DNA from: Sitta carolinensis
Lineage: Eukaryota > Chordata > Aves > Passeriformes > Sittidae
Direction: 5' to 3'
Length of the DNA: 64,000 nt
NCBI GenBank assembly: GCA_032173965.1
Contig: CM063284.1
Location: forward strand, 62,742,863-62,806,862
The translations under genes were made by a program, and so were the position numbers. Shown piece by piece: positions 1-49,000 of the stretch. The notes under the pieces were generated by a model that saw only the letters and a program-made list of their open reading frames with translations, made no database searches and was not told where the DNA came from. Every line of letters begins with the position of its first letter. Within the stretch, counting starts at the first letter, position 1.

Positions 1-247
1 CAGGGAGTCCTGAGTAAGCTTCCTGCACTGTTAGCTAAACTCACTGTGTGACAAGAACACGGCAAAGCCTTGCACTTGCACCAGCCCAGCTCCTGCAGGG
101 AAGTGGCAGCCCCGGCTCCAGGGATGAGCCAGGCCCCTCGCAGGTCTCCACAAGAACTGTTGTTCTAGGATGGAGCTCTAGAACAAGACAATGTAGCATA
201 CACATCCATGCTACCGTGGATGTAGATGTAAGTTTTTAATGGCTGGT
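1..247. other. Sequence downstream of RANBP9, no gene recognised
   Basis: No coding exon or known repeat recognised. In mammals the convergent neighbour at this end is NOL7, so the edge may lie near a plus-strand 3' end; nothing here confirms that. Confidence 0.4.
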
Positions 248-1058
248 TAATTATGGTATCACTACATTTTATTGCAATATAGTACTATTTAAGCACTTTT
301 AAAAATGCAAGGTGTACAAAGATTAAATTAAGACTGTAAATTGACTAAATATTTGGTTTTTATATAAATAGGTCATAACCACACTGTGTTGACATGTAAT
401 ACTGTTATAATACAACAGTTAAACTGGTGAGCCTACACAACAGAAGCTGTCTGTAGTTAAACAAGGAAACAAAGTTGAAAAGACCATGTTAAAACAAAAA
501 ACTACTAAGATCAACAAGTTGGGATTGTAAGTAGCAACAAACATATTCACTCAGCTCCTGAGTAATTCAAGTTTTACAGTACACATTAAAAAATATCATT
601 TCTTCCCATCAACACTATATATCCAAACCATTTGCATTTTGCAAATTACACTGATTGAACTATGTAACAATGGGGGTGGAGGTTGGCAAGTCATCCTGCT
701 TGACGTTTACATCACCCACATGCTAATACATCCATATTTTGCGTTCTTCGTCCCACCACAAGGTAGCAGGATTTTTGGTTTGTTTTGGACAATCATTCAA
801 AGGATTGGTACTTGTCAATTTGGATGTCTGACGTTACCAGTGATATTTTCAACTCTTAGTTGTCTAAGAGGTTTAAAGATGGAAATCTCCTAACACTAAG
901 TTAGAAATCATTTGCATCATGCTGTAAACTAGGAAGCAACATAAAGCGACAGACTTGTCCTTAGTACGTAATTAAAATTCCAAATTCCAGTCAGCAGAGC
1001 TGGTCTACTTTCCATGTTGAATATGCCACAACACCTTTCAGACCTTCAAAATGCATAG
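248..1058 (-). other. RANBP9: RANBP9 3' UTR (probable)
   Basis: Sequence between the TAG and the first canonical poly(A) signal on the minus strand, about 810 nt and AT-rich. No other AATAAA occurs in this strand between the stop and 268, so this is the most economical 3' end. The cleavage site is estimated, and longer forms using a variant signal near 235 are possible. Confidence 0.6.
268..273 (-). terminator. RANBP9: Poly(A) signal AATAAA for RANBP9
   Basis: AATAAA on the minus strand (tttatt on plus) in the context TTGCAATAAAATGTAG, about 790 nt after the stop. A second, weaker ATTAAA lies at 235-240. No strong GT-rich downstream element stands out. Confidence 0.6.
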
Positions 1059-38734
<37,676 letters not shown>

Positions 38735-39349
38735 CCCGGCTCCGGCCTCCTCCTGCTCCTCCGCCGCCACCTCCCGCGGCGGTCGCGACTGTCACCGGAC
38801 GGGCCCGGGGGCGGAGCGACGGGCAGGCCCGGGGCCGTGCGGGGCGCGGGTCACCCCCACAACCGGAGCGTCTCGGAAGAAGACGGGGGGCGGGGTGGGG
38901 GAGGGTTGGCGATGACGGCGGCCGGTGGAAGTGCCCGATGGGAGCGAGGGGCGTCGCGGGGCGCGGCGGGGCCGGGGGCGAGGCGGGCAGAGCGGCGGCG
39001 GCGCCGGGCGGAAGCGGGAGGCGGGCGGGGAGCGGGCGCCGCGGCGGCGGGGCTGGCTCGGCCCCCGGCCCCTCCTCCGGTCGGGGGCGCGCCCGGCGCG
39101 CACACGCTCCGTCCGGCCCACGGCGCGCCCCCGCCGCCGCGCGCCCCCGCGCCAGCTGAGCCCGCGGCCCCGCCCCGCCTCCTCCGCGCGCTCGCGGCGG
39201 GGCGGGGCCTCCGCCCCTCGGCGGGCGCGAGGCGCGGAGGGAGGGGAGCGGGAATGACGGCGCGGGAGGTGAGCCGGCGGCACCGGCTCCTTGCCTCGGG
39301 CCTGGTGCTGGAGTGGTCCCTACGGTACAAAGCTGTTGTGGGGCCCTGT

Positions 39350-39522
39350 GGCGTCACCCGGACCTGTCGCGGGCTTTTCTCCTGAAGGAAGTCTGAGCGA
39401 CCCCCCGAGGGTAGTGGGGAAAGGGACGCTGACTCTCAGTGGCTTACTGAAGGGTGTTGCTGCCGCGGGTCAGCCAGATGGTGACTGTCCTCTCGTTATG
39501 AAATTATCATGGGATCAGAATA
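39350..39522 (+). repeat. Unclassified repeat, copy 1 (CpG-rich)
   Basis: Homologous along about 175 bp to 39784-39962. Shared landmarks in order: GTCACCC.GACCTGT, TTTTCTCC, GGGTA.TGGGGA, CTCAGTG, CCA.ATGG.GA, and a final ATGAAATTA. It lies on the edge of the CpG island and keeps CpGs where copy 2 has TpG or CpA. It may be part of an LTR, but neither ends nor target duplication could be defined. Confidence 0.7.
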
Positions 39523-39710
39523 TGCCCCTGGAGAACTTCGTCCAAATGTGTCTTGAACACTGTCACGCTTGGTGCCGTGACCACTTCCCTGGGGAGCCTG
39601 TTCCAACACCCAGCCACCCTCTGGGTGAAGAACCTATTCCTGATCTCTACTCTAAAACTCCCCTGACCCAGCTCCGTGCTGTTTCCTCGAGTCCTGTCAC
39701 TGACATTATA
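39515..39710 (-). mobile_element. CR1 LINE ORF2 C-terminal fragment
   Basis: Minus-strand frame containing SDRTRGN, FRVEIRNRFFTQRV, then WNRLPREVVTAPS and VFKTHLDEVL, which is the conserved C-terminal end of CR1 ORF2. Only about 65 codons remain and the element lacks its 3' tail, so it is a dead fragment. It lies between the two unclassified repeat copies. Confidence 0.9.
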
Positions 39711-39783
39711 GTCATGAGACCGTAACAATAATTCTCTTCTTGGTGTTGACACTGGGCACATCAGACCTGTTGAAAAGTTTCCT

Positions 39784-39962
39784 GGTGTCACCCAGACCTG
39801 TTGAAAGGTTTTCTCCAGGACAAGCCAAGCTGAACCTCAGAGGGGTAATGGGGAGAATTACATTAACCCTCAGTGCATTAATGACCAATTCAAAAGAGTT
39901 GACTATCCAGAGTGAGTCCAATGGGGATTGTCTCCTCCTGATGAAATTAAACAGTCATAATA
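39784..39962 (+). repeat. Unclassified repeat, copy 2 (CpG-poor)
   Basis: Second copy of the unit at 39350-39522, same orientation. Its first 20 bases or so are themselves partly repeated 30 bp upstream (AGACCTGTTGAAA at 39763 and 39793). It ends with ATGAAATTAAACAG. Family unknown. Confidence 0.7.
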
Positions 39963-40065
39963 CTGACCTTTTTCTTCACAGTATGACCTGGGCTCATAAT
40001 AGTTGGCGTGACCCACAAGCAGTGCCGGATCAAATTACAACTCTTGTAAAAAACCATGAATTATG

Positions 40066-40114
40066 CACATACACACATATATATGTACATACACACACAC
40101 ACATATATATGTAA
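40066..40114. repeat. (CA/TA)n microsatellite
   Basis: Mixed CA and TA dinucleotides over about 50 bp, with two ATATATATGTA blocks. Likely polymorphic. Confidence 0.9.
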
Positions 40115-40649
40115 ACACCAGTCACTCCATGTCATTTCACTCTAGTCCACTCCAGGTGATCTATTAACAAGAACCACAGTTACACTCCCTTCAGGGTCTT
40201 GACATTGAGTTGGAGAAGAAGGAGAAGGTGGCACCGCAGCTGCCTTTGCCGCCATGGGGGATGATTTGGGACAGTGGCATGGGAAAATGGAGACAGGCTA
40301 CCTCCTGACAGACACAATGCGGGACTGCTGCCCACATCTTGTGTCCAGCACTACAGCTGGTAAGGGGAAATGCCATTGAGATCATTTCCCAGTGGTGGGA
40401 AAGTTTGGGAATGCCTCAGCTCAGGAGGACAGGAAGAGCAGCATAGTGTTTCCGAGAGGGTTTTGTTCAGGGGCTGTTTTCCTTCTTTGGTTTGTGTGTT
40501 GCGAGGTGCTTTTGTTTGTTCTTAATGTGGTTGCAGTGGTTGCCTACACTAATATACTCACATTGCAGCAGTGAAAAGCAGAAATGGTTTAGAGATTGGC
40601 AAGCTTGCCTTAGAAAACATTAGAAAAGGAAAGGAATGTCACCGACAAG
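40115..40649. other. Intergenic segment, nothing recognised
   Basis: Contains an ATG at 40254 in a good context (GCCGCCATGG) and a short GA-rich stretch, but frames are short and match nothing I know. Confidence 0.5.
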
Positions 40650-41137
40650 TCTAGAACCTGTGTCCAGTTCTGAGCTCCTCAGTACAAGAAAAACAAGGAG
40701 CTTCTGGAGAGGGTTCAGCAGAAGCCACAAAGATGATGTAGGGTCTGGAGCATCTCTGTTATGAGGAGAAGCTGAGGGAGCTGGGCCTGTTTAGTCTGGA
40801 GAACTAGACTGAGAGGGCATCTCATTATTGCATATAAATATCTCAGAAGTGGGTGTCGAGAGCATGGTGCCAAACCTTTTCAGTGGTGCCCGGCAACAGG
40901 ATGAGGAGCAATGGCTGTAAATTAAAATGGGAGTTTCACCTGAACCTGAAGAAGAAGTTTACATTGTGGATGGCAGAGCACTGGAACAGGCTGCCTGGGG
41001 AAGTTTTAAAGTCTCCCTCACTGGAGACATTCTAAACACACGTGGTCATGTTCCTGTGTCACCTGCTCTAGATGACCCTGCCTTGGCAACAAAGTTGGAA
41101 TGAATGATCTCTTCCAACCCTTCTGTGATTCTATGAA
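40650..41137 (+). mobile_element. CR1 LINE, 3' portion (about 490 bp)
   Basis: Starts in the ORF2 region TGTCCAGTTCTGAGCTCCTC and carries on through the segment encoding LREL-like and EHWNRLPGEV-like peptides to the 3' end (CTCTTCCAACCC, TGTGATTCTATGAA). Frameshifts and stops break any frame, and the longest open part is about 60 codons (40853-41035). Diverged, 5'-truncated copy. Confidence 0.95.
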
Positions 41138-44044
41138 CCTGAAATGTTGATCACTTCACAAACCCTTTCCAGCTACCAGTAAATTGGAGTATAGGCTCAG
41201 AAGCAGGAAACACAGGAGGTTAATTATGCTTCATCTATGTGAAATGGCATGTGAGTTAATGCAGGTGTGACACTCACAAAGGCTTGTATGAAGCTAAACA
41301 TTTCTCACCTATGGTTACCAAAATATCCTGTCACATGCAACTGCTTCATGATGTCTAATAGCATTTATGGCTAGGCAAAATGCAGTTATCTAAAAATACC
41401 CTATCAGGAGAAGCTGCAAACTGTACAAGAGTAGAAGTGGCTAGGATGGATGTTGAAACGCAAGCTGAACCATGCTTGAGGGTCAATTACCTTGGCACTG
41501 TAGACTATCTCCCACTATAGATAAGTTTGCTTTCTAATATCTAGATGTTGTAAACCATGAAGCTTTGTTGCTTACATTTTTATTTAAAAAAACAGTATTT
41601 GGCTAAGTACAGACATTGGGAGATACATTTGTTATGTTCTTAAGTGTAGATATGTCTTAACTCTTTCATGATTGTCAATAAATTTTCTGCCATATATACT
41701 TCCTCTGTTGTGTCTCACTTCTAGCATTTGTGCCAAAATGCTTCATGTCACCCATTTGAGATTGCCACCATCAGGTTCCTGTTTCTTGAACAGTAGACAG
41801 GAGAGCAGGTGTTTTTGCACTTAGTTCTTGACATTATTCCCTACTTTGCTACTCTGGTTGCTTTTATTATATCTTTTGCCATCTTCCATGGATAAATAAT
41901 CCAAGTGTAACAGAGCATTGCTTTTTATAAAAGTGTTTTCTCCAAACTGTGCCCCTAGACATACACATTCACATCACTTTTTCTGAGTGAGGATAGACTA
42001 CACACTATTGCCAGATGTTTTGTAGAGAATTCTAATAATTGGTGTTAACCAGTATGTTACTTATTCCTCTTGTGTTCTACTGACTTGTTTTCTGACTACA
42101 GCTTTGTGAGCATTAGAGATAGCACGTAGATATTTACATAAATGCCCAGTTTCTACTTTCCAGTTTAGTATAAATGAATGGGAGCTTGTCAGATTTAGAA
42201 GCAGTACTCATGTCCCTCCCTTAATGTGTGTCGTTTTGAATTTTCAGTATTGATTTTAATTCACCATTACATGGTGCTTTCTGTTTCATTAGCGCTTCCT
42301 TATCATCACAGTCCCCTCTTGTCTTGCTTAGCTGAAATAATTATGACAGCTGCAAATGTTGCCATCTCACAATACAGTCCTCTTTCTAGATCAGTGGTAA
42401 ATACAGCAGCAATATGAGACTTGCTGCAGAGCTCTGAAGCTGGCTGGTGCTAACCTTCTGCCATTGCAGAAACTCGCAGTTCAATTCTGCTCTTTGTTTT
42501 CCATCTCCAGTTTTTGAACCATGATTGTACTTTTCTTTTTGCCCAGTGATTATTTAGCTGCTTGAGTCCTCTCTGGCTTAGATATTTAATCAAAGGCCTT
42601 TTGAAACACTGTAAAACATTGACTAGTCTACCAAAATCTCTTTGTTTTTATGGGGTGGGGATTTTTTTTTTTTTTTATGCTTTCAATGAATTTCAGTAGA
42701 TGGATCAGCTAGAGATTATTTAGCTTTGCAGAAAGCAATGCCCCCTTTTGTTAGGCCTAATTTTAACATTCAAATGCAAACATTCTCTTCTGTATGCTTG
42801 GTTTCCCTTTATGTTTACTTTAAGGGACCATTTCAACCAAAGAAAATGCAATCCGAGCATTCCAGGTACTGAGGGTATTTGTTTGGCCTCTTGTTGAGCC
42901 TATCATCAGGGAGCCAACATGTTGAACATGTGTTTTAAGGTGAGTGTGGGTGATCACTCCCTCAGTCCAGGAGCTGTATCCTCCAGGCAGGTGTGCTGCG
43001 TGGGCATCAGCTCACTGTCAGTACACCCATTGCTCTCCTTGGGGAATCCAGAGCTGAAGGAGAGGGGAGATCAACCCTTCAGGCAGCACCAGTAAGAATA
43101 AAGCTGTCCTGATGGCACAAACACATCTTCTTCTCACAACAGAGCTTTGTGCACGGCCTCGATGTTGAAGAGGTTAATTTAGCTCCTGGATCCTGTGTTG
43201 GCTGCTCTCTGTGTTTTCATTAAGAGTGAGTAAGTGGGCTATGGCCATCTGTGCCAGTGATGCCGATAGCATTCTGGCTGTCATCAAGAAACAGAGGCAG
43301 GATTCTCCTTGGGAGTCTATTTCTGTATGTGTCCTTTGTCCCCGCTGTAGGACCAAGCCTCCTAGTTGCACATGAATTTAGTGCTTGTGCTGCGGCTGCC
43401 AGCCTGACACATTTCCAGCCGCTTCTCCGAAATTTAATATCACCCGTTTGTAGTGATGGTAACTGTTTGCTGTTCTTTGTTTAGTATTCCTCCCAGTTAA
43501 GCTTTTCCAGTGCGTAGTTTCTTTGTAACTGTTTTGGAATTAATTTTCCTGCTTCTAGAATGTGCTTGGAAATCAGCAGTGTGTTATTTATTATTGTGCC
43601 TACTGAGCTGATTTACTGATCCTAGCAAGAAAAGAAAACCACTAAGAAGTAGGCGATATTTGAACAGTATGAAGGATAGATCTCTTCAAACTACCTGAGC
43701 CTTTTTCTCTTGGACTGTTTTTAGCCCTGCTAAAAATTAGATTTAATTAGATTTAATTGCTTATGTATAGGATAGGCTTGATGAACTGACAAATGGAAGA
43801 CTTGCCAAAATGAATCATGTATGAATTATAGGCCATGATCACCTATTAACTTTGTTGAATCAAATGGTAATCCATTTGCAATTTACAGTATTACTATATT
43901 GCTGCTCACGGTGCTTCTGCTTTGATAAAGCTGAGCAATCCACCAATAGAAATAATTTTGTTGTATGACTCACTGTGCCTGTGTTATCTTAAAGCAAAAG
44001 TGATTACAAATCTCACTTGTTTGCCAATGCTTCTGTTGTGGTAT
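41138..44044. other. Intergenic, no gene recognised
   Basis: AT-rich unique sequence. A plus-strand AATAAA at 41677-41682 is followed by a GT-rich stretch, but no gene is seen upstream. There is a T15 run at 42662-42676. A slightly GC-richer block at 42860-43200 has no recognised content. Confidence 0.6.
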
Positions 44045-44059
44045 TTATATATCTATGTT

Positions 44060-44094
<35 letters not shown>

Positions 44095-44126
44095 AGGGAG
44101 ATATATAGATAGATATCTATATCTAT
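44045..44126. repeat. (TA)n and (GATA)n microsatellite
   Basis: A TA dinucleotide run of about 30 bp (44063-44090) followed by GATA/TATC units. Likely variable in length. Confidence 0.95.
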
Positions 44127-44337
44127 TTAGTTTTGGTACTTGAACATCAGCATGTATACACAGCGGGATCAGGCTTGTTCTCTTTATTCTGTTCTTACCT
44201 TTCTCGTCTGTACATGAGCACTGTGATCTACAGGCACACCAAGTTTAATAGAAATATTATTTACCCTTTATACAAAATCTCACCAAATTTAATCTCTGCA
44301 GTCTGATTTTTGTTTTATTATTTCTTTGCATTTTAAT

Positions 44338-44402
44338 GAGTTTATTTACTTTATTTATTTTACTTTATTTTATAATGAGTTTATTTATTTATTTATTAAC
44401 TC
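44338..44402. repeat. (TTTA)n repeat
   Basis: TTTA tetranucleotides interrupted by TTTAC and TTTTATAATGAG. The words AATGAGTTTA occur three times around it, suggesting small internal duplications. Confidence 0.85.
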
Positions 44403-47400
44403 ATTTTAATGAGTTTAGAGGGTTTATTCGTAGCTAACTTCATGCTTTTCTTCCAAAGCAGCTATTCACATGTCTTTACCATATCCTCTTTCCATGCTGA
44501 AGAACAATTATTTTGGATCTTTTTCTGGTACATAGAGTTGTGGGTTTTTTACTTAATATTAAAAGTCAGTTTAAGGAGAACTGAAAATCTGTTCACTGGA
44601 ATAGACAATAAATAGAAGATTTAATAGTCTCCGCTGCCTGGGTTACTGTACAAGCATCGTATTCTAACTAAAATGTCAACATGTGCACAAAAATAAAATG
44701 CCCTCCAAGCTGAATAGAATGTTTTTTATTCACAACACAAATTTATGTGGGGGCAGGATAGAAAATATGATGAGACACATTGGCTTATTCCCTTTGTGAA
44801 AACAGATATCAAACCATAGCACTATTAGAGAAGTGATTCTCAGCTAGCAGGACAAGATCCATTTCTGAGTCATCATGAATTTCTGCCGAGGGTGGAAGAA
44901 AGTTGGCATGATTTAAATGTTGAAATACAAGAAAAACTGTTGAAGGGTGACTTAAAAAACCCCACAGTGTCCAGAATTTCTATGGGAAAAGAGTTTGTTT
45001 GGCCAGGTCAGCCAGGACTAAAACATCCTGTTGTGGTATGTAATCAAGTGAAGTGAGGCTGGAGGACAGGAGGAGATGAAATGAAGGAAGAGCTCACCAC
45101 ACAGCCTTCTTGTGCTAATGGATGGAAACACTCTGCGCTCCCTTTTGGCTTACCCTGGCTGGGCACATTAGCAGAATGACTCCTGCATGCAGCTGGAGGA
45201 ATTCCAGCACATAACGGGGGGCAGCTGGGTCACAAAACTGCCGAGTTTGGAAACCGTTGTGCGACCAGGCACCATAAGACATCCTCTCTATGATGTTTAG
45301 GATGGAAATTTAAGAGTTATGTGCTTTTGGTAAACAATTTAAAGTTCCCCTGGCAAACCAGGCAGTGTTTTGTTTCCAGCCCGAGCATTGGTAGGATGCC
45401 CATTACCATAGATGAACAAGCTCAAAGACTGCAGGCTTTCAGAAACACATGGGATGTGTCAAGCTGACCCACTTCTTGAAAGCCAGGCTGGGCCTTTGTG
45501 AAATGTCCTGTACTTGTTAGATGTTAGGATGTCAAGAATGTTTAAGTCTCCACTGATGCGATAATTATTGTTATGGTGTTTATAGAGGTGGGAGGGCCCT
45601 AAGGGAAAGGAGGCCAAAAAGAAGAATCAGGAAGTGAGATGAGTAAGGCTCCAGGAATTGCACACAGATATAGTTTTGTCTTGCTTTTCTCTTTAGTTCA
45701 CTTGGCTCTTCAGTAAAAGAGATGCTTACATATGAGAAACTATTTTTTCCTCTCTGCATCTGTCACACATACAAATTTAAATGCTCCACGTGTTAATTTA
45801 GTGGCAAAAGTAGATTTTAAATGGACTTTAGTGATGTGAAATTGTCAGGTGAAAACACAGCCTTCTAATAATCTTCAGCTATTGTAGCTGCTCCCACTCC
45901 TACCAATATGTAGTTTGTCTCTTCCACATCTGTTCCAGGGAAACAAGTTAGCATTGAATCCTGAATATCTGCTGAAATCTGAAATCTTGAATATCAGCTG
46001 CCCTTCTTAGATTGTAGTACTTTATTATACATGACCAGTCACTATGTTATGATTTATGGAATATGTTAAATATACAAGAAGCCTGTAGGATGTACAGGCA
46101 GTTGCCTCCTTTTATTTCAGAAGTATAGAAACATGTTTCTACAAAGCACATTGTCTGACAAAATGCAAATATTTTTCTGACTTTGTTCAGTCATAGTAAC
46201 CTTGGAGAATATTTGCATGACAGAGCAATTAAAATATTTCAAACAAGGTCATGATTTTGCAGGTGATTGTTTTTAAGATTACCTTGCCATTATGTATGCT
46301 GTCATGATTGCAGTGTATATGCTCAGAAGCTTGGAGGAAGAGTAGCTTCCTGTTCTAGTACATATTATTATTATTATTATTATTATCAGCAATTATTGTT
46401 GTTTGCCAAGCCAGACCTGTGCTAACCTCCGTCATCAACAATATTGTTTAATCAGCTTGAAAATGACTAAATCTTATCTACTTGACAGCTTCTTTTATCT
46501 TACCTTTTGAACTTATCTGTGTGAGGATATAATAGAATATGATATAAAAATCTTCAGTATATAAAAACCACAGTATCATCACTGATTTGTCTCAGCTGCA
46601 TGGCATTGCCCCCTTTGAAGTGTATCAATAATAATTCCTTTCTAGGAATAAAAAGTTGAGAAAATCTGAGGGATAAGCTGGTCTCCTCTCCCCTCCATGG
46701 CTATACCTGCTGTGTCATGACCATTCCTGACAGGCACTTGCTTAAACTCTTTATTAAACCTCCTGTGACTGAGACACTTACAGGTTTCTCTTTTGTTTTG
46801 ACTAACAGCAATGCCAGGGAATGCTTGAGTGGTTTGAAAATACGTATTTAATTTGGATAGTCTGAAAATTAATCAGAATACAACCACTTCTGTTGCTTTA
46901 AAATTTTATTTTAATTGGTTTTTTTAAACATAGAATTTAAGTTTTGATGCAGATTTACATTGCCACAGTGAGTGTTCAAAACTCATGAGTCAATGCCCAC
47001 CCACAAATGAAGTTGGCTTAAAGGCCCATTTTCTTAAAAATAAGACATTTAGAGAAGAGGTAGGTGGTTGGTTATTTGCCATCTGTTTTATGAGTTTTTA
47101 GGAGACTTTCTTTTCATATGTACAAGTTTTGTGATACAGAAAAATTAAAAATTTGCTTTAAGAATATAAGACGTAGGATTCTTTCTGCAGTCTCTTGACT
47201 TTGACCCCAGAACAAAAAAAGTGTTGGAGGATTTGCAATGTAATAAATCAGCAACCCTTAATTTGACCTGACAGCGTTCTTCTCAGTGTTACAGCTTTGT
47301 AGAGAAACAAACAATGATCTGTATACATAGGTCCCCTCACATTTAATATATTTTGTATATTTTGAGAAAGGCTGAGGGAAAGTGTGGGGTGTGAATCCTT

Positions 47401-49000
47401 TTCATCTCAACAAGTTCTTCATTGTATATTGCTAACTGCAGTTTCACTTTTCTTTTTCTTAAGGTAATTAATGAATAATAATGCTTTCTATTAGGCAAAT
47501 ACTGTCTGTACTCCCGTGTCTTAATAAGTTAAGACTTGTGGTAGAGAAGAATTTATTTTTAAATTATTGTTTTTAAAAATAGAGTTTCCAGTAAAATAAC
47601 AACTCAATGTTGTCATGGATTTGTCACATTTGACTTCTTCTTGGTAATTAAAGGAACTTTTTGATAAACAAGTGGTTTACTTAATTTTAATGGTCTGTTC
47701 TAGGATAAACTTGCTTGTTAGAGACTCTGGTGAATATATCATGCCCTTGTGTTAGAGTCCTTAATTTGTCTAGTGAGTATGTTACCTTGTTGATGTGCCA
47801 GGCAACTTTGAGCAAACTCTGTGAATGCAAAGACCTCCTTTTGTGCAGTGCCTTGCACTCGGCTGCCGGGCTTGGTGAGAGCATTGTTGTAGCAACTCGA
47901 GAGTTTCCTGGAGTGCCCTGTTAAATTCATACAACCAGTATCCTTCATCCCCTGCTCCAAACTCACCCTTCCAAAAAGGTGCAATCTGTAGGAGGCCCAA
48001 TGCTGTAGAGAGGGTCAGCTCCTCCAACACTAACCAATAGCAGGAAGTTGTATTGGAGAACCAGCTCATTAGTGGGAGCGAGGCAAATCCCCTATTAAAA
48101 TCATATCCTTGCGTTAATTAAGTTAGATTTTTCTTGTTTGCAACAACCTTAGGGTCCATGCTAAAAGGAAGAACCTGAATATACATTTTCAGAAGTTGTT
48201 GCCATACTGCAGAAATGTACAAACTGGTGCATAAAGAGACGTGTTTCAGTTTTTGATTGCTTTAAGGTTTCTGGGTCACCCAGGCCACTCAGTCAGTGGG
48301 TGACACACTATGGGAATGCACTAGGAACCATCAAGCACTACAGTTTCTCTCTGTGCAAGGCTTGCACTGGTTATGGATCAGCTGGTGGTGAAATTTACTG
48401 GGAACAAACGTAGTACTCCCAGAAAGAGTGCTCTGTGTCACTACCAGAAGCATGAGTCGCTTCACTGACCAGTACATTGAGCTTCTCACCTAGCTTCTCA
48501 CCTCAGCTGTGTCAGCATTTAATGGAGAAAGAAAGGTGCCTGGAGATATCCTCCCCATTCCAGCAAATTTGACAAAAGCACATGTACCAGTTCCAGCTTA
48601 ATCAAGCATTCTGTGTTCTTAAAAAAGTTATATGTGATCATACAAATTAAGACTACCAGGATGCAAGTGCACTCAGAAAGAATTAATGCTGCAAAGTTTC
48701 ATCCAAATTATCATGTTTCTAGTTATTATGGATGATTGACTTTGAAACCTTCCTAATGTCTTACAATATTTTTACAGGCATGAGATATTTACATTAAACT
48801 CATTGTATGGTAAATTTTAATATGTGCCCTTTTAAATAATATGATCTGGGGGGAGAGGGGGAGGTGTTTGCTCTTAGCAATCTCTTGTAGTACATATTTG
48901 GCTTCTAGAGACAGTGTATTATTTAAACCATGCTTTCACTGTCCAAATCCTCTGCCTGCAGCATGAAACACTCTATTTGATGTACAAGGGTCTTTACCTG
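44403..49000. other. Intergenic, no gene recognised
   Basis: Mostly AT-rich unique sequence. It includes an ATT microsatellite (46363-46386) and an inverted pair of octamer-like words (46163-46218). Open frames near 47.7-48.1 kb overlap each other on both strands and resemble no protein I know. Confidence 0.6.
46363..46386. repeat. (ATT)n microsatellite
   Basis: Eight perfect ATT units. Confidence 0.9.

Noticed and set aside
38735..38770. In-frame N-terminal extension of RANBP9 beginning at GTG
   Set aside because: The family start is MSGQ, with an ATG in fair context at 38734; a GTG start is unlikely.
39740..40114. 124-codon plus-strand open frame
   Set aside because: It runs over the second unclassified repeat and into the CA/TA microsatellite; no domain.
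40191..40385. Possible exon with acceptor CCCTTCAG and a GA-rich frame, or an ATG in GCCGCCATGG
   Set aside because: The frames are short, match nothing I recognise, and there is no supporting partner exon.
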